A DNA stretch of 64,000 nucleotides, taken from the NCBI RefSeq assembly GCF_022385335.1, contig NZ_CP092431.1, positions 3,968,001 through 4,032,000 of the forward strand. Reading direction: 5' to 3'. Shown piece after piece: positions 52,409-61,892 of this stretch (its first letter is position 1; every line of letters starts with the position of its first letter). The position numbers and the translations under genes were made by a program. A model generated the notes under the pieces. That model did no database searches, was not told where the DNA came from, and saw nothing but the letters and a program-made list of their open reading frames with translations. Source of the stretch: Streptomyces deccanensis. Lineage in GTDB: Bacteria; Actinomycetota; Actinomycetes; Streptomycetales; Streptomycetaceae.

Positions 52409-53821
52409 TCAGGCCGAGGCCGCCGCCTTCGCGGCCTCGCGGACGGCGCCGGCGACCGCGCCCGCGACCTTGTCGTTGAAGACGCTGGGGATGATGTAGT
52501 TGGGGTTCAGCTCGTCCTCGGTGACGACGTCCGCGAGGGCGGTCGCGGCGGCGAGCATCATCTCCGTGTTGACGGTCCGGGACTGGGCGTCGAGGAGACC
52601 GCGGAAGACACCCGGGAAGACCAGCACGTTGTTGATCTGGTTCGGGAAGTCGGAGCGGCCGGTGGCCACGACGGCCGCCGTCTGGCGGGCGACGGCGGGG
52701 TCGACCTCGGGGTCGGGGTTCGCGAGCGCGAACACGATGGCGTCGTCGGCCATGGCGGCCACGTCGTCGCCGTCGAGGACGTTCGGGGCGGAGACGCCGA
52801 TGAAGACGTCGGCGCCGCGCACGGCCTCCTTGAGGGTGCCCGTGAGGCCCTCGGGGTTGGTGTTGTCGGCGATCCAGCGCAGCGGCGAGTCGGAGGCGGC
52901 GTCCACCAGGTCGTCGCGGTCGCAGTGCACGACACCGTGGATGTCGGCCACGACGGCGTTCTTCACACCGGCGGCGAGCAGCAGCTTGAGGATGGCCGTA
53001 CCGGCCGCGCCGGCGCCCGACATGACGACGCGGATGTCCCCGATCGCCTTGCCCGCGACGCGAAGTGCGTTGGTGAGGGCGGCGAGGACGACGATCGCGG
53101 TGCCGTGCTGGTCGTCGTGGAAGACGGGGATGTCGAGGGCCTCGCGCAGCCGGGCCTCGATCTCGAAGCAGCGGGGCGCGGAGATGTCCTCCAGGTTGAT
53201 GCCCGCGAAGCCGGGGGCGATGGCCTTGACGATCTCGACGATGGCGTCGGTGTCCTGGGTGTCCAGGCAGATCGGCCAGGCGTCGATGCCGGCGAACCGC
53301 TTGAAGAGGGCCGCCTTGCCCTCCATGACGGGCAGCGCGGCCTTCGGGCCGATGTTGCCGAGGCCCAGCACGGCGGAGCCGTCCGTCACGACCGCAACGG
53401 AGTTGCGCTTGATGGTGAGGCGGCGCGCGTCCTCGGGGTTCTCGGCGATCGCCATGCAGACGCGGGCCACGCCCGGGGTGTAGATCATCGAGAGGTCGTC
53501 ACGGTTGCGGATGGGGTGCTTGGACGCCATCTCGATCTTGCCGCCGAGGTGCATCAGGAACGTACGGTCGGAGACCTTGCCGAGCGTCACGCCCTCGATG
53601 TGGCGCAGCTGCTCGACGATCTCGTCGGCGTGCGCCGTGGAGGTGGCGGCGATGGTGACGTCGATGCGGAGCTTCTCGTGGCCGGACGCGGTCACGTCGA
53701 GGCCGGTCACCGAGCCTCCGTGGGACTCGACGGCTCCGGTGAGCTGGGAGACCGCGGTTCCGCTCGCGGGCACCTCCAGCCGGACCGTCATCGAGTAGGA
53801 GACGCTGGGCGCCGTTGCCAT
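52409..53821 (-). CDS. NAD-dependent malic enzyme with ACT domain
   Basis: 470 residues. Oxidatively decarboxylates malate to pyruvate. An N-terminal ACT-like region (VSYSMTVRLEVPASGTAV, residues ~7-80) senses a small metabolite. The catalytic part has MIYTPGVARVC, the DGSAVLGLGNIGPKA motif, FHDDQHGTA and the Rossmann motif SGAGAAG. The ACT domain is typical of this actinobacterial group. Confidence 0.92.
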   Translation of the reverse strand: MATAPSVSYSMTVRLEVPASGTAVSQLTGAVESHGGSVTGLDVTASGHEKLRIDVTIAATSTAHADEIVEQLRHIEGVTLGKVSDRTFLMHLGGKIEMASKHPIRNRDDLSMIYTPGVARVCMAIAENPEDARRLTIKRNSVAVVTDGSAVLGLGNIGPKAALPVMEGKAALFKRFAGIDAWPICLDTQDTDAIVEIVKAIAPGFAGINLEDISAPRCFEIEARLREALDIPVFHDDQHGTAIVVLAALTNALRVAGKAIGDIRVVMSGAGAAGTAILKLLLAAGVKNAVVADIHGVVHCDRDDLVDAASDSPLRWIADNTNPEGLTGTLKEAVRGADVFIGVSAPNVLDGDDVAAMADDAIVFALANPDPEVDPAVARQTAAVVATGRSDFPNQINNVLVFPGVFRGLLDAQSRTVNTEMMLAAATALADVVTEDELNPNYIIPSVFNDKVAGAVAGAVREAAKAAASA

Positions 53822-53921
53822 GGCCGACTTCCTCTGCTTTCGCGTACTTCTGCTACTGCGTTTGCTGCGTTTTGCCGTCCGATCGTCGCACCTACCGCCG
53901 GGTAGGCGTTAGCCGTCGGGG

Positions 53922-53944
53922 GTTGAGAACGTTTTGTTCTCAAC
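53922..53944. promoter_or_regulatory. Inverted repeat upstream of malic enzyme gene
   Basis: GTTGAGAAC-N5-GTTCTCAAC, perfect 9-bp arms, 100 bp before the malic enzyme start. May be an operator or the base of the adjacent terminator. Confidence 0.5.
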
Positions 53945-53946
53945 GA

Positions 53947-53982
53947 GAAGAGGCCCACGTCACATTCGACGTGGACCTCTTC
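53947..53982. terminator. Terminator after the helicase gene
   Basis: GAAGAGG-c-CCACGTC / GACGTGG-a-CCTCTTC with a 6-nt loop. Confidence 0.8.
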
Positions 53983-54152
53983 GTACGTTCAGTGGCACCG
54001 ACCCGCCATGCTCGCCTCGCGGCAAGTGGTCGCTCGTAGCGACGAAGGTTGGGCCCGGGGGCTTGGATCGAGCCGGTGCCACCGTCAAGGCTAACAGGCG
54101 CCTCGGAGTTCGGGGAGTTGCCGGTGCGTCGGCGGGTGCGGGTGGTTCGTGG

Positions 54153-56444
54153 TCAGTCGCGCAGCAGGTCGGGAACTCCGTTCGCGTCCGGGTCGTCGCG
54201 GTCCGCCGAGACGACCGTCAGCTGCTGCGTCGCCCGGGTGAGTGCGACGTACAACACACGCAGTCCCGCCGGGGACTCGTCCGCGATCTCCGCCGGGGAG
54301 ACGACCACCGTGGCGTCGTACTCCAGGCCCTTCGCCTCCAGGCTGCCGAGGGCCACCACCCGGTCGCCGAGGCCGGCCAGCCAGCGGGCGGCCTCCTCCC
54401 GGCGGTTCATCGCGACGACGACGCCGACCGTGCCGTCGACGAGGTCGAGGAGGCGGGCGGCCTCCGCGCGGACCGTGCGGGCGAGGGTGTCGCGGGCGGC
54501 GGTGACGAAGCGCGGCTCGACACCGGTGGAGCGGACCGCCGTGGGGGACTCGGAGCCCGGCATGGCCAGCGCCAGCACCTTCGCCGCCAGTTCGGCGATC
54601 TCGGCCGGGTTGCGGTAGTTGACGGTGAGCGTGAAGCGGCGGCGCGGGCGGGTGCCCAGGGCCTCGTCGCGGGCCTCGGCCGCCTCGTCGGGGTCGGACC
54701 AGGAGGACTGGGCGGGGTCGCCCACGACCGTCCAGGTCGCGTGGCGGCCGCGGCGGCCCACCATCCGCCACTGCATCGGCGTCAGGTCCTGCGCCTCGTC
54801 GACGATGACGTGCGCGTACTCGGTGCGCTCCTGCGCCAGCCGCTCGGCCCGCTCCCGCTGGCTCTCCTCGCGTACGGGCATCAGCTCCTCCAGGCCCGTG
54901 AGCTGGTCCAGCGGGTCGAGGTCGCGTTTCTTCCTGGGGCGGGCCGGGAGGCCGAGGATCGCCTGGAGTTCGTCGAGCACGGCGACGTCGTGGACGGACA
55001 GGCCGTCCCGCTTCAGGGAGCGGGCGACGCGGCGGACCTCGCCCGGGTTGAGGATGCGGCGGGCCCAGCGGCCGAGGCGGCGCTCGTCGGCCATCGCGGC
55101 CAGGACACCGCGCGGGGTCAGCTCGGGCCACCAGGCGTCGAGGAAGGCGATGAACTCGTCCTCGCTCGTGATGTCCTCGTCGAAGGAGGACCGCAGTTCG
55201 GCGGCCAGCTCCGGGTCGGTGTGGCGGCCCGCCGCGCCCGATCTGTCCCAGAGGGCGTCCAGCAGCAGCTTGCGCGCGCGGGGGCGCAGCAGGTTGACCG
55301 GGGCGGTGCCGCTGAGCGCGTTGCGGCGGACGCGGTCCAGGTCGGGGGCCTCCAGTTCGATGCGTCGGCCGAAGGCGACGACCCGGAGGCGGGTGGGCGC
55401 GTCGCTCGACTCCAGGGCGCCCCGGGCGGCCTTCCGCAGCACCTTGAGCATGCGGTACGAGCCCTTGGCGCGGGCCACGGCCGGGGAGTCGTACAGCGTG
55501 GCCTCGGCGCCGTCGACGAGGGAGCCGATCGCGCGGATGGCGACCTGGCCCTCCTCGCCGAGGGAGGGCAGGACGCCCTCGGTGTAGGCGACGAGCAGCG
55601 GGGTCGGGGAGACGATCAGGATGCCGCCGGCGTACCGGCGGCGGTCCTGGTAGAGGAGGTAGGCGGCGCGGTGCAGGGCGACGGCCGTCTTGCCGGTGCC
55701 GGGGCCGCCCTCGACGTACGTGACGGAGGCGGCGGGCGCGCGGATCACCAGGTCCTGTTCGGCCTGGATGGAGGCGACGATGTCGCGCATGGTGTGGCTG
55801 CGGGCCTGGCCGAGGGCGGCCATGAGGGCGCCGTCGCCGATGACGGCCAGCTCGTGGCCGTCGAGGGAGGCCTTCAGCTCGGGGCGCATCAGGTCGTCCT
55901 CGACGCCGAGCACCTTGCGGCCCTTGGAGCGGATGACCCGGCGGCGGACGACCCGGCCGGGGTCGACCGGGGTCGAGCGGTAGAAGGGGGCGGCCGCCGG
56001 GGCCCGCCAGTCGATGACCAGCGGCGCGTACTCGGAGTCCAGAACGCCGATGCGGCCGATGTGGAGGGTCTCGGCGATGTCGGCGGTCCCGTCGGGGCGG
56101 ACCGCGCCCTCGGCCGGTTCGACGGCGGTGTACGCGCCGTCCGGGCCCTTCTTCCCGTCCTTGCCGAGCAGCAGGTCGATCCGGCCGAAGAGGAAGTCCT
56201 CGAACTCGTTGTTCAGCCGGTTCAGGTGGATGCCCGCCCGGAAGACCTGGGCGTCCCGCTCGGCGAGTGCGCCGGGAGTGCCCACCTGACCGCGCTTGGC
56301 CGCGTCGTTCATCAGGAACTCGGCCTCGTGGATCTTCTCCTCGAGGCGCCGGTAGACCCGGTCCAGATGTTCCTGTTCGACGCCGATCTCCTTCTCACGC
56401 ACCGAGTCGTGAGCGGAGTCGAGCGTTTCCTGCTGGACGGCCAC
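54153..56444 (-). CDS. HelD/HelR-type superfamily 1 helicase
   Basis: 763 residues from GTG (AGAAGGGGG site upstream). Superfamily-1 motor with Walker A GGPGTGKTAV, motif II VIVDEAQD, and a long N-terminal coiled coil (HEAEFLMNDAA region) like HelD, which pries RNA polymerase from DNA. The Streptomyces homologue HelR displaces rifamycins from RNA polymerase. The rifamycin-associated DNA element was searched for upstream by eye and not found, so drug induction is not supported. Separated from sigU-rsuA by a terminator. Confidence 0.88.
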   Translation of the reverse strand: MAVQQETLDSAHDSVREKEIGVEQEHLDRVYRRLEEKIHEAEFLMNDAAKRGQVGTPGALAERDAQVFRAGIHLNRLNNEFEDFLFGRIDLLLGKDGKKGPDGAYTAVEPAEGAVRPDGTADIAETLHIGRIGVLDSEYAPLVIDWRAPAAAPFYRSTPVDPGRVVRRRVIRSKGRKVLGVEDDLMRPELKASLDGHELAVIGDGALMAALGQARSHTMRDIVASIQAEQDLVIRAPAASVTYVEGGPGTGKTAVALHRAAYLLYQDRRRYAGGILIVSPTPLLVAYTEGVLPSLGEEGQVAIRAIGSLVDGAEATLYDSPAVARAKGSYRMLKVLRKAARGALESSDAPTRLRVVAFGRRIELEAPDLDRVRRNALSGTAPVNLLRPRARKLLLDALWDRSGAAGRHTDPELAAELRSSFDEDITSEDEFIAFLDAWWPELTPRGVLAAMADERRLGRWARRILNPGEVRRVARSLKRDGLSVHDVAVLDELQAILGLPARPRKKRDLDPLDQLTGLEELMPVREESQRERAERLAQERTEYAHVIVDEAQDLTPMQWRMVGRRGRHATWTVVGDPAQSSWSDPDEAAEARDEALGTRPRRRFTLTVNYRNPAEIAELAAKVLALAMPGSESPTAVRSTGVEPRFVTAARDTLARTVRAEAARLLDLVDGTVGVVVAMNRREEAARWLAGLGDRVVALGSLEAKGLEYDATVVVSPAEIADESPAGLRVLYVALTRATQQLTVVSADRDDPDANGVPDLLRD

Positions 56445-56492
56445 CCGGGCCCCCTTCTGACGTGCTGGGCAGCCGTCCACCGTACGCGAAAA

Positions 56493-56526
56493 GGACCCCG
56501 TCAGGCTATGTGCCCGACCGGGGTCC
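56493..56526 (-). terminator. Terminator of sigU-rsuA operon
   Basis: GGACCCCG / CGGGGTCC stem followed by TTTT on the minus strand, 43 bp past the rsuA stop. Confidence 0.9.
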
Positions 56527-56568
56527 GTCCGCTGCTTGCCGCGAGGAGTGGCGTTTCGCCTCGACGGG

Positions 56569-57393
56569 CTACGCCTTGACCGAGACGAGCTTCTTGCCGC
56601 TGAAGGTCAGGACCTCGAAGTGGTCGATCTCGTCGGGGGTGAAGGCCGCGCCGCCGTGGACGTAGAGCGGGTCGCGGGCCTGCTGGGTCTCGGCGTTCTT
56701 GATGCCGTAGCCCCACTTCGGGACCGACCAGGAGGTGACCGTCTCACGCTCGCCGTTCTTGCCGACGGCGATGAGCGAGCACTTCTCCGGACCCTTGACG
56801 TTCTTCAGCTCCAGGACCGCGTGGGTGCCCCAGGCCTTGGACTCCATGCCGACCGTGGCGGTGACCTGGGTGGACGCGTCGGTGGACGAGACCTTGTCCT
56901 TGGCGGCCATGTGCATGAAGGAATCCTTGGCCGGGCTGGCGACCACGGTCCGGTTCTGCGGTTCGTCGTCCCCGCCGCCCGTCGTCGCGAACACCGCCGT
57001 CGGGCCGCCGACGATCAGGGCGACACCGGCCGCGAGCATGAAGAAGTTCCGTCGGCTCTTCTTCGCGCGGTGCTGGACGACCTCGCCGACCAGTCGGTCC
57101 GCGAGTCCGGTGGACGGTTTCGCCGACAGGGACTCGCCGATCGCCGGCGTGCCCTGGGCGGCGGGCAGGTCCGCGAGCGCGGCCAGCATCGGTTCCATAC
57201 CGGCCAGCTCGTCGAGCTGTTGTCCGCACCACTCGCACGTGGCGAGATGCATCTCGAACTGTGTGGCCTCGGCGTCGTCCAGTATCCCGAGGGCGTACGC
57301 GCCGACGGTCTCGTGGATGTTGTCGCCGGAACCTTGGGCTCCTTGCACAGATCCGGGCATTCCCGGTCCATACCCCCCGTAGATGTTGCTCAT
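56569..57393 (-). CDS. rsuA: Zinc anti-sigma factor of SigU
   Basis: 274 residues. The ZAS motif HLATCEWC (His49, Cys53, Cys56) lies in an N-terminal anti-sigma domain. A single transmembrane helix (about 116-137, FFMLAAGVALIVGGPTAVFA) exposes a ~135-residue extracytoplasmic domain. It sequesters SigU at the membrane. Start overlaps the sigU stop by 4 bp (ATGA), giving translational coupling. Confidence 0.9.
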   Translation of the reverse strand: MSNIYGGYGPGMPGSVQGAQGSGDNIHETVGAYALGILDDAEATQFEMHLATCEWCGQQLDELAGMEPMLAALADLPAAQGTPAIGESLSAKPSTGLADRLVGEVVQHRAKKSRRNFFMLAAGVALIVGGPTAVFATTGGGDDEPQNRTVVASPAKDSFMHMAAKDKVSSTDASTQVTATVGMESKAWGTHAVLELKNVKGPEKCSLIAVGKNGERETVTSWSVPKWGYGIKNAETQQARDPLYVHGGAAFTPDEIDHFEVLTFSGKKLVSVKA

Positions 57394-57965
57394 GCCGTCA
57401 CCCCGCGCTCCTCTAGAGCCAGCTTCATCGACCGCAGGGCGTAGAACACCCGGGAGCGGACGGTGCCACTGGGGATGCCAAGCGTCTCGGCCGCCTCATT
57501 GACCGTACGCCCTTTGAAATAGGTCTCGACCAGGACCTCCCTGTGGGCAGGGGTCAGGTCGTCCAGCGCGTCCGACAGTGTCATCAGCCACAACGCCTTG
57601 TCGATCTCGTCCTCCGCGGGGATGACCTCCAGCGGCGACGGGTCGACCTCCTGCGGCCGGGCCTGCCGGCTGCGGTGGCCGTCGATGACGATGCGACGTG
57701 CGACCGTCACCAGCCAGGGGCGTACCGATCCGGTCGCTCGATTGAGCTGACCGGCGTTCTTCCAGGCCCTGATGAGAGTTTCCTGCACAACGTCCTCGGC
57801 ACGCTGGCGGTCGCCCGCGACCAGACGCAGCACGTACGCGAGCAAGGGTCCAGCGTGCTCGCGGTACAGCGCGCGCATCAGCTCCTCGTCTGGCTCTGAG
57901 GGCTGCGATGCGCGATGTCGTGCCCTGTGCGGGCGTTCATCGGCCACAGCGGAATCCTTGCGCAC
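57390..57965 (-). CDS. sigU: ECF sigma factor
   Basis: 191 residues: region 2 (LMRALYREHAGPLLAYVLRLVAGDRQRAEDVVQETLIRAWKN) and region 4 (LTPAHREVLVETYFKGRTVNEAAETLGIPSGTVRSRVFYAL). GTG start with GGAGGT 5 nt upstream. In S. coelicolor SigU controls secreted proteins and differentiation; the homology with SCO2954 is by neighbourhood and sequence. Confidence 0.93.
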   Translation of the reverse strand: MRKDSAVADERPHRARHRASQPSEPDEELMRALYREHAGPLLAYVLRLVAGDRQRAEDVVQETLIRAWKNAGQLNRATGSVRPWLVTVARRIVIDGHRSRQARPQEVDPSPLEVIPAEDEIDKALWLMTLSDALDDLTPAHREVLVETYFKGRTVNEAAETLGIPSGTVRSRVFYALRSMKLALEERGVTA

Positions 57966-58255
57966 GGCTACCTCCGGTGTCCGGGGGTTCCCCCAGTCGG
58001 TCGCTCACATCGGGATACGTAGGTAACCAGTTGTGTGTTCAGAGTTGAGCCACAACTTTCTCGATTAAACGCGGGAAAGATGAGGCAGGTGGGGGACAAG
58101 TGTGGCCATATCCGCGCTTAAACCGGCACGCATGGACGGGAATTGTGAAGACACCCGCGCCGCGATGTGAAAAACAGCACTGCTGCTTCTTTACGGCTAC
58201 CCGGGGTTTGCCCAACTCCCGGGCTGGGTAGGGCGGGTGGGCATATCGGTCCCAA
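57966..58255. other. Intergenic stretch upstream of sigU
   Basis: 290 bp, with the sigU promoter and the 3' end of the leftward CGNR gene. No gene is seen. Confidence 0.5.
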
Positions 58256-58867
58256 CTACGCGCGGGAGCGGGCCAGGTCGGCTCGACGGCGGTGGCGGGC
58301 GACGCGTTCGCGGTTGCCGCAGATCTCGCTGGAGCACCAGCGGCGGCGTCGGCCGCGCGAGGTGTCGACGTACACCACGGGGCAGTTGTCGCCGGCGCAC
58401 TGGCGCAGGCTCGCGCAGGCGACCGGGTCCGTGAGCAGCTCCACGGTGTCGCGGGCGAGCAGGGCGAGCAGGGCGGCGCACTCGGGGGTGCGGTCCAGTG
58501 CGCGGGTGAGGGTGCCGTCGGGGGTGCGGACTGCGCGGACGGCCGGAGTCGCCGCGCGGGCCAGGTCGTTGACCCTCGCCAGGGAGATGTCGAAGGCGCG
58601 GTCGGGGGTTCGGGCCGGGGTGCGGTCGGGGGTTCGGTCGGTAGTGGTGCGTACCAACTGGGCTATGTGGGCGCGGAGTTCTCTGAAGCCGATCAGCCAG
58701 TGCGGGGTGATGTGGTCCAGGGGGGTGCCTTCGGGGACCAGGTGGGCGGCGGTGATCCAGGTGCGCAGGGCGGGCGGGGAGGCGAGTTGTTCCTCGGGGT
58801 GGGTGGTGGTGAGGAAGTCCAGGCAGAGGTGACCGCAGTCGAAGCGGGGGGTTGGGGGGTGTGCCAT
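58256..58867 (-). CDS. ABATE/CGNR zinc-finger regulator
   Basis: 203 residues. An N-terminal ABATE domain (GHLCLDFLTTTHPEEQL) is followed by a C-terminal CGNR zinc finger (CAGDNCPVVYVDTSRGRRRRWCSSEICGNRERVARHRRR; Cys positions 157, 162, 178, 183 approximate). Such proteins are DNA-binding stress or sugar regulators. A TPDRTPARTPDR repeat lies in the middle. Confidence 0.88.
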   Translation of the reverse strand: MAHPPTPRFDCGHLCLDFLTTTHPEEQLASPPALRTWITAAHLVPEGTPLDHITPHWLIGFRELRAHIAQLVRTTTDRTPDRTPARTPDRAFDISLARVNDLARAATPAVRAVRTPDGTLTRALDRTPECAALLALLARDTVELLTDPVACASLRQCAGDNCPVVYVDTSRGRRRRWCSSEICGNRERVARHRRRADLARSRA

Positions 58868-59192
58868 GTGCCTGTCACCGCCTTGGGGGACGACCGGGCG
58901 GGGGTGCGCCTCAGGGGTACGTACCCGTGTCGGGGCCTGGCCGCACCCGGGGGTGGAACTCGGTGGGGTCCGGCCGGAATTGTTCGCCCGGTGAGTGTGC
59001 GCGGGGCCAGTGGGGCTTCTCGCGCCGTTCCCCGCACCCCTGAGAGGGAGCGAGAAGTGCGTGGCAACTCTCATCCAGGAACGCTGCCAGGCGATCATTG
59101 GTGCCTCCCCGGTTGCCCTGGTCCGCTCCAGCGCCAGGTTCAAGAACGGCGTACTGGTCGAACACGTGGAGGCCGCGCAGTCGGGTCGCCGA
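58868..59192. other. Intergenic stretch with dispersed repeat arm
   Basis: 325 bp, containing the repeat arm at 59012-59041 and a partial inverted copy. No gene is seen. Confidence 0.6.
59012..59041. repeat. Single arm of the dispersed GC-rich repeat
   Basis: GGGGCTTCTCGCGCCGTTCC...CACCCCT, matching the 14578-14607 arm with two changes. Confidence 0.8.
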
Positions 59193-59993
59193 TCAGTTGG
59201 CGAACCCGCCGTCGCTCTTCAGTAGCTGCCCGTTGATCCACTGGCCCTGCGAGGAGCACAGGAACTCCACGAGATCAGCGGTGTCCTGCGGGCTGCCCAG
59301 ACGCCCCAGCGGCGTCCGACGCAGTACGTGCTCCCGGATGTCGTCGGACATCCAACCCGTGTCCACCGGCCCCGGGTTGATCACGTTGGCGGTGATCCCG
59401 AGGTGGGAAAGGTCGTGGGCGGCTGCCAGGGTGATGCGGTCGAGCGCGCCCTTGCTCGCTCCGTAGGGGAGGTTGCCGACGGTGTGGTCGCTGGTGAGGC
59501 TGATGACGCGCCCGGCTCCCGGGGTTCCGCGGAAGCGACGGCCGTACTCGCGGATCAGCAGCCAGGTGGCACGCGCGTTGACCGCGAAGTGACGGTCGAA
59601 GCTCTCCAGCGTGGTGTCGAGCAGGCCGGAGTCGACCGACTCGCAGTGGCACATCACCAAGGCGGTGACGCCGCCGAGGCGACGCTCGACCTCATCGAAG
59701 ACACGCTCCGCCGCCTCTGGATCGGCGAGGTCCGCCTCCACGGCCATCCCGTCGGCGCCTCGTTCGCCCAACGCCTTGGCGATGGTGTCCGCGGCACCGG
59801 TCTCGGCGCCCCACACCATGCGGGCGTCGTACGGCGTCCAGTAGGTGAAGGCGACGTTCCAGCCCGCCTCGGCAAGCCGGTGAGCGATGCCCGCGCCGAC
59901 GCCGACGGACCGGCCGACCCCGGTCACCAACGCGACCGGCCTGGCAGCACTGAACGGCGGCTTCTCTCCATGGTCGTCACAAGGCGCAAGCAT
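59193..59993 (-). CDS. Short-chain dehydrogenase/reductase
   Basis: 266 residues. Cofactor motif TGVGRSVGVGAGIA, catalytic Ser (SLTSDH) and YGASK tyrosine-lysine pair, and a C-terminal SDGGF end. Classical SDR with NAD(P)H; substrate unknown. The start at 59993 is one choice; upstream starts are possible. Confidence 0.88.
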   Translation of the reverse strand: MLAPCDDHGEKPPFSAARPVALVTGVGRSVGVGAGIAHRLAEAGWNVAFTYWTPYDARMVWGAETGAADTIAKALGERGADGMAVEADLADPEAAERVFDEVERRLGGVTALVMCHCESVDSGLLDTTLESFDRHFAVNARATWLLIREYGRRFRGTPGAGRVISLTSDHTVGNLPYGASKGALDRITLAAAHDLSHLGITANVINPGPVDTGWMSDDIREHVLRRTPLGRLGSPQDTADLVEFLCSSQGQWINGQLLKSDGGFAN

Positions 59994-60118
59994 TCGGGCT
60001 GCGATGCGGGCATGGCAACTCAATTCCTTCCGCCCGACCCACGTGCCTTGACAACTACTTCGTACTTCACGTCTGGCGCCCATCCATCCAGCCCTTCTGG
60101 GGTCGCTACGGTGAGCGC

Positions 60119-60544
60119 ATGAGACTCTCGCCACTTGTAGCCCGGGAACGCTTCACCGCAACTCCCGTCGCCCGGCTGGCGACCGCCGACGCCAGCGGGG
60201 TACCGCACGCGGTGCCGGTGACGTTCGCCGTCCGGGACGACCTCCTGTATTTCGCGGTGGATCACAAGCCCAAGAGCACATGGCAGTTGCGGCGGCTGCG
60301 CAACATCCGGGCGAACCCCTCGGTGACGGTCCTGGTCGACCACTACGCCGATGACTGGTCGACACTGTGGTGGGCTCGCGCCGACGGCCGTGCGGAAGTG
60401 CTGGCAGAGGGGTCGGAGCGCGGCTTGGCGTTGGAGTTGCTGTGTGCCAAGTACGACCGGCCCGATCAGTACGGGGACTCGCCCCCGCAGGGCCCCGTGG
60501 TCGCCGTTCGAGTCGAGCACTGGACGGGATGGACCTTCACATAG
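60119..60544 (+). CDS. PPOX-class flavin/F420-dependent oxidoreductase
   Basis: 141 residues of the pyridoxamine-5'-phosphate oxidase-like split-barrel fold: VARLATADASGVPHAVPVTFAVRDDLLYFAVDHKPKSTW, typical of the TIGR03668 type, with RRLRNIRANPSVTVLVDHY. Cofactor FMN or F420. Divergent from the SDR. Confidence 0.88.
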   Translation: MRLSPLVARERFTATPVARLATADASGVPHAVPVTFAVRDDLLYFAVDHKPKSTWQLRRLRNIRANPSVTVLVDHYADDWSTLWWARADGRAEVLAEGSERGLALELLCAKYDRPDQYGDSPPQGPVVAVRVEHWTGWTFT

Positions 60545-60577
60545 CCTTGCTGGGACAGCCGACCCGAGGTGACGCGC

Positions 60578-61348
60578 ATGCCGGACCGAGATGTTCCCCC
60601 GTACCGCCGGATCGCCGATGATCTGCGCGCGGCGATCGCCAAGGGAAAGCTGACTCCTGGCGAGAAGCTGAAGTCAGAGAACGAACTCAAGGACCAGTAC
60701 GGCACCACCAGGGTCACCGTGCGCAAGGCGTTGGCCCTGCTCAAGGCGGACGGACTACTCGTCAGCGAACAGGGCAGGGGCGTCTTCGTGCGTCGGCGGC
60801 CCAGCGTGAGTATGCGGACGACCGGCGCCAACTTCCGTGCACGGCGGGCCACAGGCGTCAGCAACTTCACCGCCGAGGCCGCAGCACAGGGGCTGCGGGC
60901 AGAGCAACGCATCCTCTCGGTGGAGAGGGTCCCCGCTCCCGTCGAGATCGCGGAGCGACTCGGGGTCTCCCCAGGCACCTCGGTGATTGTCCGGCGACGC
61001 GCCTTCTTCGTCGACGAGGAGCCGATGCAGTTGGCCGATGGGTACTACCCGGACGAGTTGTTCCGTGGGAGCTCGGTGGAAGGGTCTGCTCGCATCCCTG
61101 GTGGCGTCAGCTCCCTGATCGAGGACCCCGCCGGACCCGTCGGCCAACGCATCGTGCGTTTCGTCGAGGACCTGGAGATCCGCATGCCGACGCCTGCCGA
61201 AGTCGCCACACTGCGTATCCCGCCCGGCGTTCCGCTGGCACGCGTCCTGCGCAGCGCGCGTGTGGCGGACGGACAGGTGGTCGAGATTCTGGACTCCCGC
61301 ATCCCGTGCGACCGGCATCTGTTCCAGTACGTCATCGACGTGCCCTGA
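60578..61348 (+). CDS. GntR/HutC-family regulator with UTRA domain
   Basis: 256 residues. N-terminal winged HTH (YRRIADDLRAAIAKGKLTPGEKLKSENELKDQYGTTRVTVRKALALL) and a C-terminal UTRA ligand domain (EIAERLGVSPGTSVIVRRRAFFVDEEPMQLADGYYP). GAGGTGA before ATG 60578. Target unknown; a hairpin ends the gene. Confidence 0.9.
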   Translation: MPDRDVPPYRRIADDLRAAIAKGKLTPGEKLKSENELKDQYGTTRVTVRKALALLKADGLLVSEQGRGVFVRRRPSVSMRTTGANFRARRATGVSNFTAEAAAQGLRAEQRILSVERVPAPVEIAERLGVSPGTSVIVRRRAFFVDEEPMQLADGYYPDELFRGSSVEGSARIPGGVSSLIEDPAGPVGQRIVRFVEDLEIRMPTPAEVATLRIPPGVPLARVLRSARVADGQVVEILDSRIPCDRHLFQYVIDVP

Positions 61349-61532
61349 GCAGTCATCTGTGTGAACGCAGCGGAACCCGAGAACTGCCCTCGGGCCGCCC
61401 TGACAGACGATCTTCATCGTGGACGCCGACCACCGACCACCGCGAGCACGGCAAGACGCCCGCATCCCAGCCAAGTGACCTGGGATTTCTCGATACACGC
61501 AACTCACTGGGCGGCGTAGTCGGTCATGTGGG

Positions 61533-61564
61533 AGGGGCTGTCCACCAGCTGGTGGACAGCCCCT
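61533..61564. terminator. Long palindrome, bidirectional terminator
   Basis: 32-bp perfect palindrome with core TCCACCAGCTGGTGGA between the rightward GntR gene and the leftward membrane-protein gene. Confidence 0.8.
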
Positions 61565-61577
61565 TCCTGTACTTCTT

Positions 61578-61892
61578 CTAGCCCTGTGTCGATGTTGCTG
61601 GGGTCGGCGTTTGCAGCGCAGGTGCTTGCGGCAGCGTGGATGTGTTCCTGTCGCTGCGGTGTCCGATCCAGATGAAGGCCATGAGGCCTGTGATCAGCGT
61701 GAGCGTGGCGGCACCCGCTGCGCACCCCGCTACTACGGCATCGGCCGCTCGCTTGTGGGCGACAGCCAACTCGAAGAAAGCCGCCAGCTGCCCGACGTTG
61801 GCCGATGTCGAGAGGGCTCCGCCAACGGCAACGATCCGGTTGCGAGTCTCGCGCGGAATCGTCTGATCTTCGCTTCCTTGGGAAGCTTGCAT
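61578..61892 (-). CDS. Small membrane protein
   Basis: 104 residues with one long hydrophobic helix (AADAVVAGCAAGAATLTLITGLMAFIWIG) after an amphipathic region. CTGGAG is 5 nt before the ATG. Function unknown. Confidence 0.65.
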   Translation of the reverse strand: MQASQGSEDQTIPRETRNRIVAVGGALSTSANVGQLAAFFELAVAHKRAADAVVAGCAAGAATLTLITGLMAFIWIGHRSDRNTSTLPQAPALQTPTPATSTQG

